Shown: in pieces, positions 44,629 to 56,800 of the stretch
Layout of the letters: every line of letters begins with the position of its first letter
Numbering within the stretch: the stretch's first letter is position 1
Assembly (NCBI GenBank): GCA_023614405.1
Contig: CM042685.1
Location: 92,308,684-92,372,683 of the forward strand
Direction of reading: 5' to 3'
Source: Avena insularis
Taxonomy: Eukaryota; Streptophyta; Magnoliopsida; Poales; Poaceae
Length of the DNA stretch: 64,000 nucleotides
The notes under the pieces: generated by a model
What the model was told of the DNA's origin: nothing
The model's database searches: none
The model's input: only the letters and a program-made list of their open reading frames with translations
Translations under genes and position numbers: made by a program

Positions 44629-45132
44629 ACGCCAGGTACATATTCTATTCTCAGTTTTCTCCAAGTTCCTGCAAGGTTGCGTTCATATGAATCAATATGC
44701 AACGTTCTATTGGGAACGGGACAATTATAACAAACATAATTCTGCCATTTGTCTATTTATTATTTGATTCATCTATTCATTAGACTAAAGCAGTCATGAG
44801 CCGGAGATCCTTATAACAAACATAATTTTACCATTTGTGACATCTTGCAACCCAATTCATAATATATCAGTAATAAACATTTTGTGTTCGTGAACTTACC
44901 TCGGATAGGCATCCCTGCAGCTGAGACGTGCCCTCCTCTTTGAAATTCTTGGCTGCATCAAAGCATGTTTCTTTCAAATCTGCAGGAATAGAGATATTGA
45001 TATGTCATCTTCCAATACTAATGAGCCGCGCACCCCGTTCCAGGATATAAGCAACAACCAAACCTTAGGTAAATATTAACAATCAAATTGCTATTGTTGT
45101 TCAGTTCCAGAATGTGTAATTTATCTATGCAG

Positions 45133-47801
45133 ACCCCAAAGAAATAAAAAGACGGAGGGATAGAGAACGGTATGCAAAAAATAGGGATGACATACTTATT
45201 AGACGACGGCAATATCGTGAAAATATAAAAACTTCTGCTGCCCTGCTCAATGACAGAGACTTGGTCACGCCCCACGGTAATGAGGACCAACTATCATGGA
45301 TGCTACACTTCTGATGTTAATATGGCACATTTTCTTTATCATCGAAACCATTTGACAGGTGAACCTCATAGAACATCATCATCCATTCCTATTGAGGAAT
45401 ACACCCCAATTCATGACATCAGCGACACCCACGTCATAGGTACTTCCTTATCAAACTAATGCTTATGCAGACTGATATTCCTGACACACGCAATTGTGCA
45501 TATGCAGACCCAAAGGAACTTAAGCGACAAAGGGATAGAGTGCGGTATTCACAACATAAAGATGAGAATAATAAGAGACGGCGTGAATCCTATCAAAACA
45601 AAAAAATGTTGCTGCCAACGGCAATGACCTACACAATGGTACACAAACACACATTGCAATATCGCTTGGTAAGGAAGAGCAAATTCTGCATATATATCCC
45701 ATGTGTATTCTTGAACTAACATCATTTTCATCATTGAAGCAGACTCTAATGAGATAAAGAATCAGATGGAGATGGAACACCAAACCCTCGATAGCAATAA
45801 CACTGTGTCACAAACACCATCTACCGGCCAATCGGCTGTCACCCAACTGCGAGACATAAGATGCGCAAATGCCATATTACCAACTTCATTGCATTTACAT
45901 GGAGCCATCCTCAATGACAAGGAGAATATTCATGACGACAATAAATCAAATTGGTTGCACCGGAATGATGAGTACCAGATGCAACGAATTGCAGGGCGGA
46001 TGAGAGCTATTGTTGTGCCTCATAAAATGCAATCAAAATCCACCATCGCAAGGGATCTTTCACAAGGTAATGTCATCATGTTTGCATAGTATGGTATTCC
46101 TAACAATAAACTAATCAACTTTTCGTCGGATCTGACCATGAAAGAAACACCATGCGGAGCCCATCACCCAATTGTCCGGTTGTGAGCTACCCCAACTTGG
46201 TATAGTCATCAACCAACCTAACCCATATTACACAGCTGGACATGCTGGTTAGTCCATCGGTTTATTCATTATCATAGACATAATTATCGACATTGTTAGT
46301 TTGACCATAATCCTCTTTCATTTATTCATAAGAGCTTTCTTTTACTCCAACCAACCTCAAAACACAGATAAGGATAAGATTGAAGGAGAACTGTCCCCGG
46401 ATGCTGGTCAAACTACTCAAAATCTGCAAAGTAATATCCATAAACCTACATCTGCTATAATACTTACATTGTTATGCTCTACTAAACTTATGATTTTTGG
46501 ATAGTGGGCAACGACAAAACAGATGATCCATATGGTATATTTGAGCCCGTTGTTCACCAAACCAAATTTGAGGGTACATTTACATATTGTCTTTCACATT
46601 TCAAGTACATCGACGAATTTGGTTCAATTATGTTTGACCAATATATTACCTCCTAGATTTCTTTGGGATAGAGAAACTTCGAGAAGCTACATACCATGAA
46701 CCTGATGAAGAAGCTAGAATATTTAGTGAACAAGGTATGTCCATTCTATATTCTCCAATTTTGCACCCTCAAGTGCATAATTAGTAGTACTGAGTGTGAA
46801 TTTAATATATACTTTTCTTTGTACTATATGTTGTGTTTGAATCGTACCAAAATGGACGTCATCCTTCACACTCAACACCCGTAGCAAATACTGAGGAATT
46901 CATATAACAAAACCTATCTAAAAAGCATCATGTCCTAAGAAAAGTTCTGGACTGCCGACACTGTGGGGCAATGCGGTTTCCATTCGAGGGGCCTGCATTC
47001 TGTTGCAGAAAAGGAAAAGTCGGTATAGTTACTCCAGAAGTCCCAGAAGAGCTGAGACGGTTATTTACAAGTCAAGAGGATGAGGATGCTAAGTATTTCA
47101 GACAGAATATACGGTATTTCAACTCGCACTTCTCATTCACAAGTCTAGGAGTCACCCTTGATCGTCGAGTCAGCACGGCTGCAAGAACTGGTGTTTATAC
47201 ATTTCGGGCATCTGGCGGTTTATACCACGCTCTTGATGGTCTAGTGCCAGCTGATGATGGCCCTCGGCATTTGCAGCTCTATATTTATGATACAGATGAA
47301 AACTTGATCCACAGGGCTAACAGGTCTCCAGATCTTAATATAGAGGTCATACGGAGGATTCTGGGAATACTAGAGCGTAACACTTATGCGCAAGTTTTCA
47401 AGAGCCTTGGATCTGTTCCAAATCTAGATGAATATAAGATCTCGCTAAATACAGATATCAACCTGGATCAACGAAGGTACAATACCCCAACAACTTCTCA
47501 AGTGGCAGCAATATGGGTTGAAGGGAGTGACCCGCAAAATTCCTTTGACAGGAGTGTTGTCGTTCATGGAAAAGGAGACAAACCCCTATGTATTAGAGCA
47601 TACTACGGGTGCTATGACCCATTATCATATCCACTATTCTTCCCACGTGGAGAGACTGGTTGGAATCGTTGGATGCCATATGTTGCCCCCCCTAATGAGA
47701 CAACCCAACATTCCGCGGATAATGCTGCACGACAACAGAAACAAGTCTTCCATTTATCTACAAGTATGATGTTCAATATTAATTTTATCTTTTATTATTA
47801 A
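45133..47801 (+). pseudogene. Helitron Rep N-terminal exons
   Basis: Two related short basic exons, 45,133-45,277 (DPKEIKRRRDRERYAKN) and about 45,508-45,600 (DPKELKRQRDRVRYSQHK), each follow an AG acceptor (TATGCAG). 45,743-46,065 contains SNWLHRNDEYQMQRIAGRMR. The exon 46,940-47,770 begins with a zinc-binding pair CRHCGAMRFP, then FRQNIRYFNSHFSFTSLGV, FRASGGLYHALDGLVPADD, NRSPDLNIEVIRRILGILER and CYDPLSYPLFFPRGETGWNR. These are standard N-terminal blocks of plant Helitron replicases. The long exon is open for 276 codons. Introns between the small exons hold poly-AT sequence. In the duplicated basic exons the reading frames differ in what follows. Confidence 0.78.
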
Positions 47802-47832
47802 TTAAAAACTTATGTTTCCTTTCATCTATCAG

Positions 47833-48192
47833 ATGATAACTTAATTACAGAACAATTTGGGAATTATGCACCACATGAAGAGCATGCCAATGATTTAAAT
47901 GCAGGTATTGGTCATCATTTCTTATTTTTTAATTCTTTTGAGTCTATCTTTGGAATATTTATTAATAGTGATTGGTAACAATGTTTTCAGATAATAACGC
48001 GATGCAAGAACCATTTTTTAATGATGCACCTGAAGAGGATGCCAATGATTTAAATGCAGGTAAACTTCATCATTTCTTATTTTTTTTAATTTTTTTGAGT
48101 CTGTCTTTGGAATATTTATTAATAGTGATTGGTCACAATGTTTTCAGATAATAACACGATGCAAGAACCATTTAGTAATGATGCACCTGAAG
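47833..48192 (+). repeat. Triplicated exon-intron unit in the Helitron gene
   Basis: Three consecutive exons, 47,833-47,904 (72 bp), 47,991-48,059 (69 bp) and 48,148-48,192 (45 bp), encode related acidic peptides (NAMQEPFFNDAPEEDANDLN and NTMQEPFSNDAPE). Each has an AG acceptor and an AG|GT donor, and the introns between them (ATCATTTCTTATTTTTT and GGAATATTTATTAATAGTGA) are also near copies. The last two starts are 157 bases apart. Every exon is a multiple of three and every junction is phase 1, so the duplications keep the frame. The next exon (48,271) starts with the same GATGACAAC-type codons. Confidence 0.85.
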
Positions 48193-48224
48193 GTACTGGT
48201 CATCATTGCTATTTTTAAATTATT

Positions 48225-49582
48225 GTGAGTCCATTCCATCATACAAATATTTATGTTCACAAACTTTTAGATGACAACGAGGATAAGTCAGATGAAGACT
48301 TTGGTGACAACGAGGTGAATGCAACACAATCCAGAAAATTTGTGAGTGCGAGGGAGTATTACTGCTTCAAGTTGCAAGTCAGGAAGAAGCTTTTTAACAT
48401 CATCTTGTTCGGGGGGGGGCGTCTTTTTCAACAGTGGGCTGTTGACATGTATATCAAGATTGAGACTATGAGGCTTGACTGGTACTCAAAACCGGAAAAT
48501 CAGAAGGTGACCTCTACCAGGTAATATGCTTCTATTTTTCAAAATACAATTTAAAGATGTTGCAATCTTTTCTATAACCTTGTATACTTTTATTATAGGG
48601 CCTTGTTGACACGGTAGTTGCTGGCGAGTCGCGCGGTGATCGGATTGGCAAGAGAATCGTGCTTCCAGGTACATTTCCTGGTGGTGATCGCGACATGCAG
48701 CGAAGGTTCTTGGATGCGATGGCAATAGTTCAGCGCTGGGGTAAACCAGACTATTTTATCATAATGACTTGCAATCCCTATTGGGAAGAGATAACAGAGA
48801 AATTGTTGCCGGGACAACTGCCCCAAGACCGTCCAAACCTGGTGGCAAGGGTATTCAAAGCGAAACAACGAGATATGATGGACTTATTGACTAAGGGTAA
48901 ACATTTCGGAGAAGTCGCAGCTTATGTACATGTCACAGAGTTTCAGAAACGAGGTCTCCCGCATGAACATATACTTCTAATCATGAAACCAAAAAGCAAG
49001 TTAGCGACCCCAGATGACTATGATCGAGTGATATCTGCAGAGATACCTGATAAAGAAAAATACCCGATTCTCCATGATCTGATCGTCAAACACATGTTGC
49101 ACGGACCCTGTCGTGAGTTGAAGAAAAGTTGTCCTTGCATGATCGAGGGGCAATGCCGATTTCATTACCCAAGAAAATTTTGTGATGCCACACAACAAGG
49201 GAAAGATTCATACCCCGTTTATAGAAGGAGGGACAACGGTCGTGGAGTTAAGATCAGAGGAGCAAATTTGGACAATAGATGGGTTGTCCCTTACAACCCC
49301 TTTCTTCTTATGCGATACAACTACGACATTAATGTCGAAGCATGCTCTAGCATCAAGGCAGTCAAGTATTTGTTCAAGTACATCTATAAGGGGCATGATC
49401 GGACATCCTTTGCATTTGAGCAGGATATCATTAATGATGGTGGAATCATCAATGAAATTCAACAATATAGGGATGCACGCTTTGTATCTCCTCCAGATGC
49501 TATGTATAGAATTTATGGATTTAAAATGTTTGGTGTCAGTCCATCTGTTCTATCTGCCAAACATGCATACAGTCGCATTTAA
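48225..49582 (+). pseudogene. Helitron Rep domain (HUH endonuclease)
   Basis: Exon 48,271-48,520 has REYYCFKLQVRKKLFNIILF and QQWAVDMYIKIETMRLDWY. After an intron (about 48,521-48,599) the frame contains GESRGDRIGKRIVLP, YFIIMTCNPYWEEIT, VTEFQKRGLPHEHILLIMK with the paired histidines (HEH, usually HAH), a cysteine/histidine cluster CPCMIEGQCRFHYPRKFC, and KYLFKYIYKGHD with the two candidate catalytic tyrosines. It ends in a false stop at 49,582 because of a frameshift near 49,550-49,575. A one-base shift before 48,520 separates the first part from the EGDLYQGLVD-like reading. Confidence 0.82.
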
Positions 49583-51151
49583 AGCTTCTGAAAATCTTGA
49601 AGATGTTGTCGCTCGACCATCTTCTTTCAAGTCCATGCTTACTGAGTACTTTGCGATGAACCAGAAGATTTCGAAGGCACATCAATGGTTGTACAGAGAG
49701 TTTCCAGAACATTATAGATGGATTGCTGGAAAGAAGAGGTGGCAGATAAGAATAAATAAAAGATCACAAATTGGAAGACTTGTGCATGCACACCCAGCTG
49801 AAGGAGAGAGGTACTACTTGTGTGTCCTTCTAAGTCATGTCAGAGGTGCCACTTCATTTGATGATTTAAAAATAGTAAATGGCATACCATGTAGTTCCTT
49901 CAGGGAGGCATGTGAGCATTTAGGCCTCATTGAGCACGACAGGACCCTTGATGATTGCATGACGGAGGTAGCCACATTTCAAATGCCTTGTGCCCTAAGA
50001 CGGTTGTTTGCAACTATACTTGTATTTTGCGAGGTAACAGAAATCCGACAAATGTGGGACAAACATCTAGCGTCAATGTCTGAGGATTACCGTCTTAATC
50101 AATCCAATGAGGCGGCACTTGAGCAGATGGTCCTTAGAGATATTAGGGATATGTTACAATCCATGGGAAAGAATATTACAAGCTATGGACTTCCAGAACT
50201 TGTTGAGACCGATGGTTCTTATTACGCTGAGTATAGAGAGGTAACAGAGGAGAGGCAAGTCACCGCGGACAAAGAACATCTAGATCTTTTAAGAACTTTG
50301 AACAGTGAACAGCTAGATGGTTTCAAAGACATAATGGATTATGTGACAAACCAAAAAAGCCAGATATTCTTTGTTGATGGTCCAGGAGGCACTGGGAAGA
50401 CGTACCTATACTTGGCATTGCTTGCAAAGGTGCGAGACATGGGACTAATAGCGATCGCAACTGCTACATCAGGTATAGCAGCGTCAATAATGCCTGGAGG
50501 TCGGACTGCTCACTCCAGGTTTAAAATTCCAATAAAACTCACTGACAACAGCATGTGTAGTTTCACAAAGCAGACTCGTATAGCAGAGTTGCTTAAACAT
50601 GAGTCTCTGATAATTTGGGACGAAGTCTCTGGAGGTCGGACTGCTCACTCCAGGATATAATGGAATGTTCTTTGCCGTTTGGGGGTAAGGTTGTCGTCTT
50701 TGGTGGGGATTTCAGGCAGGTCCTTCCCGTTGTGACACGTGGCACGAGAGCGCAGATCACGGATGCTACACTTCTGAGATCTTATTTGTGGGAGAAGACA
50801 CGCAAGATACACCTCACACGCAATATGCGGGCACAGACTGATGGAAAGAGGGTGTTCATACCTAGGATCCCTATGTCTCCCTCAGAGGACATCTCACTTC
50901 CCTTCAAACTTAAGCGAAAACAGTTCCCCATTCGCCTGAGTTTTGCGATGACCATTAACAAGGCACAGGGTCAGACCATACCAAACGTAGGTATTTACCT
51001 TCCTGAGCCTGTATTCTCACATGGCCAGCTATATGTTGCATTGTCAAGGGGAGTGTCAAGAAAGACGACATGTATCTTGGCCAAGCTGAACAAGGAGGTT
51101 GATAAATCCGAGAAAAGCACCAAAAACATTGTCTATAGAGATGTTTTATAG
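49583..51151 (+). pseudogene. Helitron PIF1-like helicase domain, internally deleted
   Basis: The frame continues from Rep with LPNMHTVAFKASENLEDVVA, HAHPAEGERYYLCVLLSHVR and then the helicase: FFVDGPGGTGKTYLYLALLA (Walker A), [28 protein letters not shown] (Walker B). Here a 26-base copy of upstream sequence (50,629-50,654) replaces the expected block and shifts the frame. The other frame goes on with [40 protein letters not shown] and [10 protein letters not shown], then jumps directly to [20 protein letters not shown]. About 190 residues usual for the family between these two blocks are absent, in frame. The end has [20 protein letters not shown] and [13 protein letters not shown] (motif VI). 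Stop at 51,149-51,151. The helicase cannot be functional. Confidence 0.82.
50494..50654 (+). repeat. Perfect 26 bp direct repeat in the helicase region
   Basis: CTGGAGGTCGGACTGCTCAC plus TCCAGG is found at 50,494-50,519, where it encodes the normal GGRTAHSR segment, and again at 50,629-50,654, directly after the DEV of Walker B. The second copy sits where the family has other residues, so it looks like templated filler inserted during break repair. Confidence 0.85.
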
Positions 51152-52639
51152 GGGTGAGGCAGGTATGTTATTCTAATGTTTATTTGCATCTATGTTGGTG
51201 TATCAACATACGTACTTTTGATACTAACAATATTTCTTGTTTATTTGCAGGTTTTGATCAGACCAAACTATAAAAGCATCGAAGAGGGATGATGTCAATG
51301 TTGGAAATAAACGAGTCGCTGTTTTTTACATCCCACCAGATCCATAGCTATAATTGCCCCACTTTGTAATAAAATAAAACAGGATTAGTCATTAGGTCTG
51401 TTTTCCATAGGCCTTCTTCGATTTTTAATAGCTATAGATTCTCCTTTGCTAGATGTTTTCTGACGCACGTTGGTTCAGTCAAACTGAATTGGTTACTGGA
51501 ACCTGAAGATATACTAATTTTACTTACTAGAACCTGAAGATATACTACAAGAGGACAACTATTTATCTGAGAAATAGTCAGACTTCCTTTCTTTTCTCAT
51601 CTCGGCTTATTTTACACAAGGATGCAAGCCACGGACTTGTAAGCAGAGAAATCAATTTTTAATTTCAGAACAATACACAATATGGAGTTTGTGAATTCAG
51701 GATGTGCTTTATAATCTGCTGTGACAAACGATCCGGGTCTGATTTTCGGTTCAGTTTCATACTTTGTGATGTGAACACGCTCAAATATATTCCCTATTTT
51801 GGAATTTACCTAGAATCCTGAAACAAGTGCGTGTGAGTGTGTCAGAATGTGTACATAACCAAACAGAGTCTGGGAAGAACACTGACAAATATCCTGAAAC
51901 CTCCAATGAGAAATACAACTTGGAATAATAACTTTCTTTCCTCACTCAAGAGCTGCTCCCTCCCTCATCTGACATACCTCACAACACATGTGTAAGCAAT
52001 GTATCAATTTTATTCAGGAAACAAATACCTAGATTGCTGGAGGATGCACGCATCCAGTTGGGGTAGTGGTATCCTAATTCATGCATCAAATTGCAGTCTA
52101 GGGAGTAAATGGGATATTACCATATAAGCAAGTTGGGTACCAGTTCATCCAATTCAATCATCAAAGTATAGACTATGTAGTAAATGGAAGATTACCCTTG
52201 AAGTCGTTGGCCCATTTATTTTTCTTCTGCCTTCTCTTTTATATCCTTAGTCACCGGATGTATGTCTTGGCTTCCTGGTAATTACAATGGTCCCTCCCTG
52301 ACTAATCTGTGCTGATTCCTGCAAAACTGAGTTCAGTCCCCTGTGCTTATATGGATAAAATTGTTGCAAAATCAAACATGCGAGCATATGAAGCAAATAA
52401 AAGATGATGCCCCATTTTCTTTAGCATGGTTTGACAAGCATTGTGATTTATCTATATCTACAAAGCGCCAAAATGACAATCCATAGTTTCATCACATAAG
52501 CATACATATACTGGCATCACTCCTACGTGCAAGGTCCCAACACACCCAGCCTTTACGACAGATCATCTAGATTAAGGATATCTAAGCATATTTCAAGCTC
52601 ATCCATATGATTATCTTTATGTCCCTCTAGCTGTCCCTC

Positions 52640-53120
52640 TAGCTGCGAAGGATGCGGTGTGCGATAGTCCAGGTATCTTCCCCCGCGGCATCACCGCCCA
52701 AGCTCCTTAGCGCCCCTCGAGGAGGCTCACGACACGGCTAGCGGGCCGGAGCGGGGCGTCCCGCGGGAAGAGGACGCGGGCGCTATGGAACCCTCTGACA
52801 CGCGCGTGATGGCTGAGGACGTGGATCCGGTGGAGACGAGGTCCATGCCTCCGCCCCCGTCAGCGCATAATGCAGGGACGTGCAGCCGCTGCAAAGAAAT
52901 GGCTGTTGCAGCAAGGAGGCAAGGGAGGCGTGGTCCTCGCGGCAGTGGCAAGGAGGTGGTGAATGAATTTCTCTCGGCTCGGTAGCGGGGAGCGAAGGGA
53001 TGGGGCTGTCCTCGCATCGGCGGCGAAGAGGAGGGTCATCATCGGTGGCGTGGGGAGGGGGGTGGCAGGGAGCTTGAGAGTGGGGAACCGGGAGTCCGGG
53101 ACGGTGAGTGAGGACTGAGT
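52640..53120 (-). other. GC-rich segment with a first-exon-like open frame
   Basis: In AT-rich surroundings, 52,640-53,110 is GC-rich. On - an open frame from 53,017 to 52,727 reads MRGQPHPFAPRYRAERNSFT and onward to GTPRSGPLAVS, rich in Pro, Ser and Ala, without a known domain. A second frame on + (52,785-52,985) is also open. It could be a captured first exon with promoter, as Helitrons often carry, or simply GC-rich repeat DNA. The stretches 51,420-52,640 and 53,120-53,900 show no genes. Confidence 0.3.
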
Positions 53121-53899
53121 TTTTTTTCTACAGGGGAATCACGATGAGTCAGTGTGTGCCCGTTCGGGTGTTTAGCATTAACATTAACATAAAGTCAACA
53201 TTGTAAACAGTATTGTTTGCAAAGGTTAAAAACTATGTTATTTCTTTTAAATTTAATTTAAGAGCATACAAATTATTTAATAATTTCAATTGATCATGTT
53301 AAAAATATCTCAGTCAAATTCTGCAATTATGCAATATTATCATTTGGTTTGTGAATGTTAAACTTTAAAGGTAGATATTTTTGTCTCACTTATATGATTC
53401 GAAACAAAAATCATACCGTGTATTTTATTTTAAAAGACATGCGTGCACGTGCACTCTTACTAGCGTATATAATTTGTTTAGCTCGGCCTTGGCGAAAAAA
53501 AAAGAGACTCCAAAGATCGAACGCGAGACCACATTAATTGCGCCATTCCATCTGACCACCATACCACAGAAGTGTTCGTATCAAAATTGCTGCGCGCGCT
53601 TCTTATTTGTATTAATCCTTAGCTGTGCCGGATTTTATATTGCTCGTAGTTGGGCCTGGCCATAGGGGAAGGAGCCATTTGATCTTTTTTTTTCCTTTAG
53701 CTATTGGAGCACCGAATGGGCCATTGGCCCACAAACATTACAGATTTGATATTAAAAATAAATATGGTCCATAGGTACTTCAGTTCAAGTACGTTTTAAT
53801 TTTTTTTAAAACTTTAAATGGTTTTGAGTAATTTTACTGTACATTTTGCATATAATCTCGGATTGAGGTGAACCAAAAATTAATTTGGTTCATATCGAT

Positions 53900-56800
53900 A
53901 AGGCAAAAACTACGATTTTGGTGAATTCTTATGTTTACATTGCTTGGATGACTTTTATTTTATTTTCTTGTGTTGATGTAAAAATCCGGTCACAACAGCG
54001 GGCATGATCATTCGTAGGTACGGGCTGACTCCCGCTAAATTTGTATTGGATCTATGAGGAAATATCATATTGTGAGTCTAAAACTTATTTTTTCAAAAAA
54101 AAACACGAGCATTAGATCATACACATGTAGTTTAAATCGGACACACTTCCTGCCGATTCGGCAGGAATTTGTCTTTTTACCAGGGGTGGACGGAAATGTT
54201 TGAGCTCTCCCGGTTGGGACATTGTCTATGTAAGCTGGTCTAGTATTTTTTTTTAAATGGGGTGGTATCATTTTCAATTAGCAATTTGGTGGTTGCTTCA
54301 TAAAATGCCCTGTTTTTTGGCGCTTGGAAAATATAAAATGGCTTTGTTCATCATCTCATGATACATATGGGTTCACAATATAGGCACATTATCACAAACT
54401 ATGCCGCGATTCTATCCATAACACTGGTCGTTTGGCCTGAAAGCCATGAAACCTCAAACATGATAGGTCATTTCTGAGAAGGATTTTAAGACACCTGTAA
54501 TATACCAACTTTGGTAGTTTTCCGTAAAACTATGTCACATAATAAGACACCACGCGAAGGATTTGCATTGATCAGACAATTTTTTAATTTTTTATGCCCG
54601 TTTCAAACTATGGTCAAAACGGCGGGCATGAAGGTTCTTAGCTAGGGGTCAAGCCTTGCTAAACTTGCATTGCATCTCTGAACAAACATCATATTGTGAG
54701 TCTAAAAATCATTTTTTTCAAAAAATAATGGGCATCAGATAATATACCTGTAGTTTAAATCCGACCCACTTCCTACTGATTCGGTAGAAATTTATCTTTT
54801 TCGCCAGGGATGGACGGAAAGGTTTGAGATACCCCAGTTGGGATATTTTTCCATATAAGGTGGCCTATTATTTTTGAAAAATGGGGTGATAGCATCGTGC
54901 AACTTTCATTTGGTGGTTGCTTCACAAAACGCCCCGTTTTTTGTGCTCGGAAAATGGAAATGGATTTTCCGTGTGACGAAAAGAAAAACTTCCTCCTTCA
55001 ATATTGTTTGCCATCTCATGATACATAAGTGTGTATAATATAGGAACATTATCATAAACTATGCCACGATTCTTGCCATAACACTGGTCGTTTGGCCCAA
55101 AAGCCATGAAACCTCAAACATGATAGGTCATTTCTGAGAAGGTTTTTAGACACCTACACTATATCAAGTTTGGTATTTTTTCTTAAAACTATGTCATATA
55201 TTAAGACACCACGTGAAGGATTTGCATTGATCGGACCGTTTTTTAATTTTTTATGCCTGTTTCAAACTATGGTCAAAACGGCGGGCATGAAGGTTCTTAG
55301 CTAGGGGCGAAGCCTCGCTAAACATTCATAGGATATGTGAAGAAACATCATATTGTGAGTCTAAAAATGAATTTTTTTTAAATAATGGACATTAGATAAT
55401 GTACCTGTAGTTCAAATCAGACCCACTTCCTACCGATTCGGCAGGAATTTGTCTTTTTTGCTAGGGATGGATGGAAAGGTTTGAGATACACCAGTTGGAA
55501 CATTTGTCCATGTAACGTGGCCTATTATTTTTCAAAAATGGGTTGGTAGCATCGTGCAACTTTCATAGGTCATTTATGAGAAGGTTTATTTGAGACACCT
55601 ACAATATACCAAGTTTGGTATTTTTTTCTTGAAACTATGTCACATCATAAGACACCACGCGAAGGATTTGCATTGATCAGACAATTTTTTTAAATTTTTT
55701 ATACCCGTTCCAAACTATGGTCAAAGCGGCGGGCATGAAGGTTCTTAGCTAGGGGCTAAGCTTCGCTAAACTTGCATTTATATCTAAAGAAACATCATAT
55801 TATGAGTCTAAAAATCATTTTTAAAAAAATAATAGGCATCAGATAATGTACCTGTAGTTCAAATTGGACCCACTTCCTATCGATTCGGTTGGAATTTGTC
55901 TTTTTTGCCAGGGGTTGAACAGAAAGGTTTGAGATACCCTAGTTGGGACATTTTTTCATATAAGGTGGCCTATTATTTTTGAAAAATGGGGTGGTAGCAT
56001 CATGCATCTTTCATTTGGTGGTTGCTTCATAAAACATCCCTTTTTTGCGCTCGGAAAATGAAAAATGGATTTTCTATGCGACGAAAGGAAAAACTTCCTC
56101 CTACAACATTATTCGCCATCTCATGATACATATGGGTGTACAATATGGGCACATTATCGCAAACTACGTTGCTATTCTGGCCATAACACTGGTCGTTTGG
56201 CCCAAAAGCCATGAAACCTCGAACATGATAGGTCATTTCTGAGAAGATTTTTTAAGACACATGCAATATACCAACTTTGGAAGTTTTCCATGAAACTATG
56301 TCACATAATAAGACACCACGCAAAGGATTTGCATTGATCGGACCGTTTTTTATTTTTTATGCCCGTTTCAAACTATGGTAAAAAGGCGGGCATACAGGTT
56401 CTTAGCTAGTGGTCGAGCCTCTCTAAACATGCATTGGATCTCTGAAGAAACATCAAATTGTGAGTCTAAATATCATTTTTTCAAAAAAATAATGGGCATC
56501 ACATAATGTACCTGTAGTTCAAATTTGACCCACTTCCTGCCGGTTCGGCAGGAATTTGTCTTTTTCACCAGGGATGGACGGAAAAGATTTGAGATACCCC
56601 AGTTGGGACATTTGTCAATGTAAGGTGGCCTATTATTTTTGAAAAATGAGGTGGTAGCATCGTGCAACTTTCATTTGGTGGTTTCTTCACAAAACGCCCC
56701 GTTTTTGCGCTCGGAAAATGGAAAATAGATTTTCCGTGCGACAAAAAGAAAAACTTCCTCCTGCAATAGTGTTTGCCATCTCATGATACATAAGGGTTTA

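Larger units (their letters stand above)
44130..52600 (+). mobile_element. Helitron, formerly autonomous (3' end not located)
   Basis: The 5' terminus is A|TCTCTACTACTATTAAAC at 44,129/44,130, which has the TC start and sequence style of grass Helitrons. A leader with CCGCCGGATCATCTAATCCG follows. The Rep/helicase gene (45,133-51,151) confirms the class. 51,152-52,600 has 3' noncoding sequence without frames. I did not find a convincing 3' hairpin with CTRR-T, so the right end given is nominal; it may lie between 51,420 and 53,650. Confidence 0.75.

Noticed and set aside
45018..45290. 90-codon open frame on -
   Set aside because: It is the opposite-strand shadow of the basic Helitron exon at 45,133-45,277.
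53500..53650. Helitron 3' terminus near TTGCTGCGCGCGCTTC
   Set aside because: No clear hairpin followed by CTRR and T could be read, so I left the 3' end open.
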